Assembly (NCBI GenBank): GCA_041661585.1
Contig: JBAZUC010000027.1
Location: 1-10,198, forward strand
Direction of reading: 5' to 3'
From: JAPLXD01 sp041661585
GTDB lineage: Bacteria; Patescibacteriota; Minisyncoccia; Moranbacterales; UBA11712
Length of the DNA: 10,198 nucleotides
The notes beneath the pieces were generated by a model. The model was not told the origin of the DNA and made no database searches. It saw only the letters and a list, made by a program, of their open reading frames with translations. Positions within the stretch are counted from its first letter, which is position 1. Each line of letters starts with the position of its first letter. Shown in pieces: positions 4,761 through 10,198 of this stretch. A program made the position numbers and the translations under genes.

Positions 4761-7364
4761 ATGAAAATTGACATGCGAAGGGGGGATCTTTCAGCTCCGG
4801 CGGGGCCACTAAGAGAAACGCCCGCGAAAAAGGTATTTGAAAAGTCGACAGGAGATTCCGACTTTCAGTCAACAGAAAACAAACCAAAAAGCACAGTCGC
4901 ACCGAAGATTATGGACTGGATCATCACGGGCGCAGTTTATCTGCTCTCCTTCCTTATCCCTCTGTTCTTTCTCCCGAATGTCCCCAGTGTTTTGGAGCTC
5001 AACAAACAAGTATTGCTCGTATTTCTCGGCGGGATCGCTTTTCTCGCCTGGATCGGAAAATTGGCCTGGGAAGGAAAGATCAGAATCAAGAAAAATTTTC
5101 TCCTTGTCCCTATATTGCTTCTTCTCATCATATTATCCTTGAGCACGGTCTTTTCCGTTTATCGTGACCAAAGTATGTGGGGAGCGTTCGGAACGGAAAG
5201 CTTATCTCTGACCACCTTTATCGCGCTTGTTGCCGTCTTTTTGGTGGTTAACAACAATTTCAATTCTCGTAAAAAAATCTCCGGATTGATTCTCGCCTTG
5301 ATTGGGTCGTCCCTTTTGGCTTCCCTTTTCACAATTTTCCAGATCTTCGGGAAATTCATTTTCAAAAATCCGCTCATAGCCCAAAGTTCATTCAACACTG
5401 TCGGGTCTATTTACGCCTTTTCCTTCTTTATTGGGGCAATTTTGATCCTGACTACCGCCGCTATTTTGGAGAAAAAGCCGACTTGGCTGAAAATCGCTCT
5501 GGTTGTGATTGCAATGATCTTTGTTTTCACGCTGATCGTGATCAACTTCCGGACTTCTTTGATCATCTTCCTTGTGGGAATGGCGATCTTCCTGGGACTC
5601 TCCATTATCGTAAGCGGGAACGAAGAAAAGAACAAAACACTTATCCTTCCAATGGTTATTTTGGCTCTCATCTTGATCAGCACGCTGATTGGAAAATCCG
5701 GATCCATTGTATCAGCACAGCTTCCTGTCGAAGTCGGTTTGTCTCAAGGTGCCTCCTATGATGTGACTAAAGTTGTCCTAAAAGACAAGGCGCTCCTTGG
5801 TTTCGGTCTATCAAACTACGATCTTGGCTATCTTCAAGGAAAACCAACTGAGATAAATTCCACTGATTTTTGGTCAGTGAAGTTCAACGAAGCTTCGAGC
5901 CGATTTTTCACTCTTGCAACATCCACCGGCATTCTCGGCATCGCCGCTTTTCTCTTTTTGATCGGATCAATGGCGGTATATATTTTCTCAATGCTCGTCA
6001 AAATTTTTGGCAAAAAAGAGGAGGGTATTTATACGCTTCTCGGCATTACCGCCGCCTGGATCTATCTTACATTGGCAATGTTTTTCTATGCTTCCAATGT
6101 TACGCTTGATTTTTCTTGGTGGATCCTCACTGCCACGTTCGCGACCCTCGCCGCCATCGTTTTCCAGAAAAAAGATGACATCATCAGCGAAACTTCTTCT
6201 CCTCGAGTCTCTCTCATCCTTTCTTTTGTCTTTGTGATAATCATAGTTGGATTTATTTCCCTCATTTTCCTTGAAGGACAAAAGTACGCCGCGGCGGCCG
6301 TCTATAACAAGGCTCTCCAAAGCGACGCCAAAGGCGAAAATATTGAAGGACTGATCGGCCAGTTGAATCGCGTCGCAACTCTTGACCCGAGCCGGGATCT
6401 TTTCCACCGCAATTTGTCCGTAGCCCTCTTTGCTTTCCTCAATCAGAAGGTTTCCGAAAAGGGCCTCCAAAATCTTTCTGATGACGACCGGGCGAATGTC
6501 AGTAATTTGTATTTCGCCGCTGAAGAACAGGCCAATGCCGCCATAAACCTCAATCCGCGCAATCCAGACAACCTTGTTCAGCTCGCTCAAATCAACCAAA
6601 ATGTTATTGGCTCCAAAGACGGTGCCGCAGAAGCAGCTCTCGACGCTTACAAAAAAGCGCTCAAGAATAGCCCTCAAGATCCGTCAATTCACTACCAGAT
6701 CGGACAAATTTATCTCTCAATGACTGATCTGGAGATCACGAAAGCCAGCCAAGCGGCAGGAAAACAAACTGCTTCTCTGCCTGACAAAGCAAAAGAAGAC
6801 CTGGCGCTTGCCAAGCAAAGCTTCGAAAAAGCGGTTGAGCTCAAAAATAATTATATCCCAGCTCAATTCATGATTGCGGTCGTCCTCCAGCGTCAGGGTG
6901 AAATTGATCAGGCTATTGCAAAACTCGAAGAAAGCCAAAAAATGAACCCTCGCGATACTGGAATATCTTTCCAACTCGGAGTGCTCTATTTCCAAACCGG
7001 AAAATATGAACAAGCTCGCGCAGCTCTTGAGAGTACCGTGAAACTTGCCGAGAATTATTCCAACGCGATGTATTTCCTCGGCCTCACTTATGACAAGCTG
7101 AACAACAAACCGAAGGCTTTGGAACAATTTCAGAAAGTTTCCGAGCTCAATCCAGATAACGCGGATGTGAAGAAAATAGTCTCCAATCTGCAGGCAGGAA
7201 AGAAAGCCCTAGATGGATTGGAACAAGTCCCCGCCGGACAAAATCCCAACGGTCAATCCTCAAATGGAAATTCTGTCCAGCGCGAGCAGCAACCCGTCCC
7301 GCCGAATACGCCGATCAACAACAGCCAACCAACTTCAGGACCGGATCAAAATCCAGCTCCATAG
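4761..7364 (+). CDS. O-antigen-ligase-like membrane protein fused to TPR domain
   Basis: This 867-residue protein has three parts. Residues 1-50 are a polar, probably cytoplasmic tail. About 52-505 hold roughly a dozen hydrophobic helices, resembling the O-antigen ligase/polymerase superfamily: LLGFGLSNYDLGYLQ (about 343-357) and a later TSTGILG motif match the usual GxGxxNF and ELGxxG regions. The position of the family histidine (HN in the preceding gene) is Ser here. About 514-820 contain TPR-type helical repeats with xLNPxN-like turns, and the last 45 residues are rich in Pro, Gln and Asn. Similar fusions are common in Candidate Phyla Radiation genomes; a role in surface glycan or S-layer glycosylation is inferred. 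The start at 4761 is chosen because a promoter and leader precede it; an internal ATG at 4911 is an alternative. A terminator follows. Confidence 0.8.
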   Translation: MKIDMRRGDLSAPAGPLRETPAKKVFEKSTGDSDFQSTENKPKSTVAPKIMDWIITGAVYLLSFLIPLFFLPNVPSVLELNKQVLLVFLGGIAFLAWIGKLAWEGKIRIKKNFLLVPILLLLIILSLSTVFSVYRDQSMWGAFGTESLSLTTFIALVAVFLVVNNNFNSRKKISGLILALIGSSLLASLFTIFQIFGKFIFKNPLIAQSSFNTVGSIYAFSFFIGAILILTTAAILEKKPTWLKIALVVIAMIFVFTLIVINFRTSLIIFLVGMAIFLGLSIIVSGNEEKNKTLILPMVILALILISTLIGKSGSIVSAQLPVEVGLSQGASYDVTKVVLKDKALLGFGLSNYDLGYLQGKPTEINSTDFWSVKFNEASSRFFTLATSTGILGIAAFLFLIGSMAVYIFSMLVKIFGKKEEGIYTLLGITAAWIYLTLAMFFYASNVTLDFSWWILTATFATLAAIVFQKKDDIISETSSPRVSLILSFVFVIIIVGFISLIFLEGQKYAAAAVYNKALQSDAKGENIEGLIGQLNRVATLDPSRDLFHRNLSVALFAFLNQKVSEKGLQNLSDDDRANVSNLYFAAEEQANAAINLNPRNPDNLVQLAQINQNVIGSKDGAAEAALDAYKKALKNSPQDPSIHYQIGQIYLSMTDLEITKASQAAGKQTASLPDKAKEDLALAKQSFEKAVELKNNYIPAQFMIAVVLQRQGEIDQAIAKLEESQKMNPRDTGISFQLGVLYFQTGKYEQARAALESTVKLAENYSNAMYFLGLTYDKLNNKPKALEQFQKVSELNPDNADVKKIVSNLQAGKKALDGLEQVPAGQNPNGQSSNGNSVQREQQPVPPNTPINNSQPTSGPDQNPAP

Positions 7365-7375
7365 AGTCTTCGCTC

Positions 7376-7409
7376 AAAAAATCCCTCGCAATATATGCGG
7401 GGGATTTTT
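7376..7409 (+). terminator. Rho-independent terminator after the TPR membrane protein
   Basis: AATCCCTCGCA (7380-7390) pairs with TGCGGGGGATT (7396-7406) around loop ATATA: eleven pairs including one G-T. Flanking A and T runs (7376-7379 and 7407-7409) can lengthen the stem, and TTTTTATTT follows. It starts 12 bases after the stop codon and separates the surface-glycan genes from nusA. Confidence 0.9.
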
Positions 7410-7411
7410 AT

Positions 7412-7440
7412 TTGACAAAAAAATAATTGTCTGATAAATT
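7412..7440 (+). promoter_or_regulatory. Promoter of nusA
   Basis: A perfect -35 box TTGACA (7412-7417) is followed after 17 bases by TAAATT (7435-7440), with a TG at 7432-7433 making an extended -10. It lies directly after the terminator. Transcription would start near 7447, leaving a leader of about 70 bases before the nusA ATG. Confidence 0.65.
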
Positions 7441-7464
7441 ATAGTTACCTGAAGTGATTCCGAG

Positions 7465-7490
7465 ATGTCCGTGCGAACGGGCATTTTATT
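7465..7490 (+). promoter_or_regulatory. GNRA-tetraloop hairpin with T-rich tail in the nusA leader
   Basis: ATGTCCGT (7465-7472) pairs with ACGGGCAT (7477-7484), eight pairs including one G-T, closing a GCGA loop of the GNRA class. TTTATT follows directly. The shape is that of a short intrinsic terminator or pause hairpin placed between the promoter and nusA. NusA stimulates pausing and termination at such hairpins, so an autoregulatory attenuator is an attractive inference. Confidence 0.55.
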
Positions 7491-7515
7491 AAGTTTTAAA
7501 TTTTGAATTAATTTT

Positions 7516-8880
7516 ATGGCAAAGCAAAAAAAGCTGAAAAAGACCGAAACATCTGACGAATCTCAAACCGGGCGACTCGGACAATTTGGAAGTGCCATCG
7601 CCCAGATCGCCGAGGAAAAGGGAATCGACAAGAAAAAAGTGATCGAGGCGATCGAGTCGGCACTCGCAGCCGCGTACAAAAAAGATTACGGCCGGAGAGG
7701 CCAACATATCCGCGCCCAGTTCGATGAGATCACGGGTGGAGCCGATTTTTTCCTCGTGAAAGAGGTTGTTGATGAAACGACCCGTGTTTTCGAGCCAGAA
7801 GAAGAGACGGATGCAGAAACCAAAGAGAAAACAAAACCGGAACCCGCCTTTACCGAGGTTTCAGTGGAAGAAGAGGAAAAAATTCCGCGATATAATCCTG
7901 AAAGAGATTTGATTTTAGAAGAAGCGAAAAAAAATAATCCAAAGACAAAGGTGGGAGACATCATTGAAGAAAAAATGGAATCAAAAAGCGACTACGGCCG
8001 AGTAGCGGCTCAAACCGCCAAGCAAGTGATCGTTCAAAAGATCCGCGAAGCGGAAAGGGATTCGATGTACGATGAGTATAAGCAAAAAGAAGGCGAAATT
8101 TTGAGCGGCGTCATTCAGCGGATTGAAGGCCGCAATATTTTCCTCGACCTCGGAAAATCAACCGGAATTTTGTTCCCGTCGGAGCAAGTTGATGGAGAGA
8201 GATACCGGCTCGGACAGCGCCTCAAAGTATATCTGATGAAAGTCGAATCCGATCCCAAGGGTCCCGGAATCATTCTTTCGCGAGCCCACCCGGCGCTTGT
8301 CCAAAAACTTTTTGAAATTGAAGTTCCGGAGATTTTTGCAGGAACGGTTGAGATCAAGGCAATGGCCCGCGAAGCCGGATCCCGAACAAAGATCGCCGTC
8401 TCTTCAAATGAAGATGGGATCGATCCGATCGGTTCTTGTGTCGGCCAAAAGGGAACTCGTGTGCAGGCGGTGATCGACGAACTGGGCGGAGAAAAAATCG
8501 ACATCATCGAATGGAACGACGATCTGGCAAAATTCATCTCAAACGCTCTTTCGCCGGCAAAAGTTTTGCACGTGGAACTTGAAGAGTCCCGCCAGGAAGC
8601 CCGCGTGGCAGTTCCCGCCGATCAACTTTCTCTAGCAATTGGAAAGCAGGGACAGAATGTGCGCTTGGCCGCGAAATTGACCGGCTGGAGAATTGATGTC
8701 GTGTCGGGAGATGAAAAAGAGGAAGGAGCAGAAATTGAAACACCCATCGAAGAGAAAAAGGATGAGCCGATTGTTGAAGTAAAAGCTGAAAAGAAAGTAA
8801 AAGAAGAAAAGAAAAAAAGCGCGAAGAAAAAGAATGTAAAAAAAGAAACAGCTGAAGCAAAAGAAGCCGAAGAGAAATAG
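7516..8880 (+). CDS. nusA: Transcription termination/antitermination factor NusA
   Basis: This 454-residue protein is NusA, which binds RNA polymerase and nascent RNA to modulate pausing, termination and antitermination. A basic N-terminal extension (1-20) precedes the polymerase-binding N-terminal domain (about 22-185), which contains an acidic Glu-rich stretch at 93-122. An S1 domain follows (about 192-256, GEILSGVIQRIEGRNIFLDL). KH1 carries GSCVGQKGTRVQAV (306-319) and KH2 carries AIGKQGQNVRLAAKLTGW (374-391). The last 60 residues are a Lys/Glu-rich tail instead of the acidic repeats of enterobacterial NusA. The usual partners rimP and infB are not adjacent. The gene has its own promoter, a hairpin in the leader, and no Shine-Dalgarno sequence. 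Identity is secure from the S1-KH-KH order and motifs. Confidence 0.97.
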   Translation: MAKQKKLKKTETSDESQTGRLGQFGSAIAQIAEEKGIDKKKVIEAIESALAAAYKKDYGRRGQHIRAQFDEITGGADFFLVKEVVDETTRVFEPEEETDAETKEKTKPEPAFTEVSVEEEEKIPRYNPERDLILEEAKKNNPKTKVGDIIEEKMESKSDYGRVAAQTAKQVIVQKIREAERDSMYDEYKQKEGEILSGVIQRIEGRNIFLDLGKSTGILFPSEQVDGERYRLGQRLKVYLMKVESDPKGPGIILSRAHPALVQKLFEIEVPEIFAGTVEIKAMAREAGSRTKIAVSSNEDGIDPIGSCVGQKGTRVQAVIDELGGEKIDIIEWNDDLAKFISNALSPAKVLHVELEESRQEARVAVPADQLSLAIGKQGQNVRLAAKLTGWRIDVVSGDEKEEGAEIETPIEEKKDEPIVEVKAEKKVKEEKKKSAKKKNVKKETAEAKEAEEK

Positions 8881-8945
8881 GAATAAAAAATATCCCGCCA
8901 AAGCGGTGGCTAAATACAATACACTAACTACTAAATATCAAAACT

Positions 8946-9476
8946 ATGAACCTATGGCATGACATCTCCCTTGGAAAAAAAGCACCCGAAGAGTTTAATG
9001 TTATCATTGAAAATCCCAAGGGAAATAAGAACAAATATGAGATTGATAAAGAAACGGGCCTCATCAAGCTTGATCGTGCGATGAAGACTTCTCAAGACTA
9101 TCCTTTTGACTACGGTTTTGCTCCGCAAACATATTGGGAGGATAGCGATGCTTTGGATGTTGTGGTACTTGCCACCTATCCTATCCATCCCGGAATTTTG
9201 CTGGTTGTGCGTCCGGTTGCTGTGATGCATATGACCGACAGCGGAGATTCTGATGACAAAATTATCGCGGTTCCCGTGGAAGACCCGCGTTGGGAAAATG
9301 TGAAAGACCTTGCCGACATAAATCCTCATACAATCAAGGAATTCCAACATTTTTTTGAAACCTACAAATCAATCGATAACAAGATTGTGACAATTGAAGG
9401 TGTGGAAGGGAAAGACAAGGCGATCGAAGCTATAAAAAGAAGTGTCGAGCTATATAAAGAAAAATTTAAGAAATAA
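8946..9476 (+). CDS. ppa: Family I inorganic pyrophosphatase
   Basis: This 176-residue soluble enzyme hydrolyses pyrophosphate to phosphate, pulling biosynthetic reactions forward. The family I active site is visible in order: E22, K30-Y-E32, R44, YPFDYGF (52-58), the metal-binding cluster DSDALD (66-71), the second cluster D98-S-G-D-S-D103-D-K105, and ETYK (138-141). Two positions differ from the common bacterial pattern: Ala replaces Pro in DxDPxD, and Ser follows D98 where E. coli has Glu; the spacing D-x-G-x-x-D-D-K resembles plant-type family I enzymes. The metal-binding carboxylates are intact, so activity is expected. The 65-base gap after nusA holds only a weak CCGC/GCGG stem-loop and no clear terminator or promoter, so read-through from nusA is likely. 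No Shine-Dalgarno sequence is seen. Confidence 0.96.
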   Translation: MNLWHDISLGKKAPEEFNVIIENPKGNKNKYEIDKETGLIKLDRAMKTSQDYPFDYGFAPQTYWEDSDALDVVVLATYPIHPGILLVVRPVAVMHMTDSGDSDDKIIAVPVEDPRWENVKDLADINPHTIKEFQHFFETYKSIDNKIVTIEGVEGKDKAIEAIKRSVELYKEKFKK

Positions 9477-9484
9477 CAATCTGT

Positions 9485-10198
9485 ATGGAAATCAAGAAAT
9501 TACCCAAGTCCCTTGTGGAAATTGAAATTTCGGTTCCGGCAGCGGAGTTTGAAAAATTCATCGATGCTGCGGCGGAAGAATTTTCCAAAGATCTTAAGAT
9601 CGACGGATTCCGTCCCGGAAAAGCGCCGCGGAATATTGTCGAGCAGAAAGTCGGCGCGGAAAAAATTTTGGCGCACGGCGCGGAGCATGCCATCAAAAAA
9701 ACCTATGTCGATGCGATCGTCAAAAACAATATCGAAGTGATCGGCGAGCCAAAGATCACGATCACCAAGATCGCGAAGGGAAACGACCTCGAATACAAAG
9801 CCGTCGCGGCGGTGATGCCGGAAATAAAACTTTCCAATTACCGGAAAGACGCGAAGTCCGTCAAAAAATCAGAGCCCGAAAAAGTGACTGATGAGCAAGC
9901 CCAGAAGGAACTAAAAAGCCTCCAAAAAAGCCGGGCAAAGCTCATCACCGTCGCACGTGAAGCAAAAAAAGGGGATCGGGTTGAGATCGATTTTGAAGTT
10001 TTCGTTGACGGGAAGCTGATCGAAGGCGGATCCGCCAAGGGCCACCCACTCAACATCGGAGAAAACTATTTCATTCCTGGATTTGAAGACCGGCTCGTTG
10101 GTATGAAAGAAAAAGATGAAAAAGAGTTTGAACTCGCTTTCCCGAAAGAATATCATCAAAAAAGCTTGTCCGGAAAGCCTGCCAAGTTCAAAGTGAAA
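9485..10198 (+). CDS. tig: Trigger factor, ribosome-associated chaperone (C-terminus beyond window)
   Basis: The frame opens with ATG at 9485, eight bases after the ppa stop, and stays open to the right edge (238 codons seen; full-length trigger factors are usually about 430 residues). The N-terminal ribosome-binding domain carries the signature GFRPGKAPR (41-49), which docks at the ribosomal exit tunnel. The FKBP-type prolyl isomerase domain starts near residue 161 (KKGDRVEIDFEVF), with IGENYFIPGFEDRLVGM at 191-207; the C-terminal substrate-binding arms are not in the window. It acts in the cytosol on nascent chains. The upstream bases AACAATCTGT hold no Shine-Dalgarno sequence, so translation may be coupled to ppa. 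Bacteria often place clpP and clpX after tig, which cannot be checked here. Confidence 0.95.
   Translation, partial: MEIKKLPKSLVEIEISVPAAEFEKFIDAAAEEFSKDLKIDGFRPGKAPRNIVEQKVGAEKILAHGAEHAIKKTYVDAIVKNNIEVIGEPKITITKIAKGNDLEYKAVAAVMPEIKLSNYRKDAKSVKKSEPEKVTDEQAQKELKSLQKSRAKLITVAREAKKGDRVEIDFEVFVDGKLIEGGSAKGHPLNIGENYFIPGFEDRLVGMKEKDEKEFELAFPKEYHQKSLSGKPAKFKVK

Noticed and set aside
5988..6677. Minus-strand reading frame of 229 codons
   Set aside because: It lies wholly opposite the membrane/TPR gene, has no start context or recognisable motif, and is a shadow frame.
8893..8907. Stem-loop after nusA (CCGC-CAAA-GCGG) as a terminator
   Set aside because: The stem is only four pairs and no T-run follows on either strand, so termination is not supported.
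1..10198. CRISPR array, insertion sequence or phage genes
   Set aside because: No regularly spaced direct repeats, transposase or integrase motifs, or phage structural genes are visible in any frame.

Overview
The window is most likely chromosomal DNA from a small-genome bacterium of the Candidate Phyla Radiation (Patescibacteria, Parcubacteria/Moranbacteria-like). This lineage call is an inference from four things: the compact gene layout, the near absence of Shine-Dalgarno sequences, an O-antigen-ligase-like/TPR fusion protein, and the style of the CCA-adding enzyme and NusA. No gene in the window fixes the lineage.

The layout is divergent around about 2,980-3,120. Everything to the left is on the minus strand, in transcription order: tRNA-Ala(GGC), tRNA-Arg(CCT), a CCA-adding enzyme, a protein resembling the zinc-dependent phospholipase C fold, tRNA-Pro(CGG), a small nucleoside 2-deoxyribosyltransferase-like protein, and the start of a small unknown protein cut by the left edge. 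The gaps are very short; tRNA-Pro directly abuts the stop codon of the gene before it. This is a tRNA and tRNA-maturation block: tRNA-Ala and tRNA-Arg lack an encoded CCA, tRNA-Pro has one, and the enzyme that adds CCA sits between them.

Everything to the right is on the plus strand: an O-antigen polymerase/ligase-like membrane protein, a second larger membrane protein of similar type fused to TPR repeats, a strong terminator, then nusA, inorganic pyrophosphatase (ppa) and trigger factor (tig, cut by the right edge). The first two probably act on a surface polysaccharide. The last three are transcription, phosphate-metabolism and protein-folding housekeeping genes.

The most notable observation is inside the first O-antigen-ligase-like gene. 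It carries a perfect match to the chromosomal centromere parS (TGTTTCACGTGAAACA, 3435-3450, inside a 20-bp perfect palindrome), plus two degenerate copies at 3954-3969 and 4254-4269. All three lie in the same reading frame and encode N-V-x-x-E-T peptides. The same gene has three copies of a second word, CGTAATACG, two of them within inverted repeats. With the gene divergence just upstream, this suggests a ParB loading region and perhaps proximity to the replication origin. Neither parAB nor dnaA is in the window.

Other points of interest are a promoter that implies a leaderless mRNA for the parS-bearing gene, a strong promoter overlapping that gene's stop codon, stable hairpins in the leaders of the TPR-protein and nusA genes, and an in-frame 19-residue insert in the CCA-adding enzyme.
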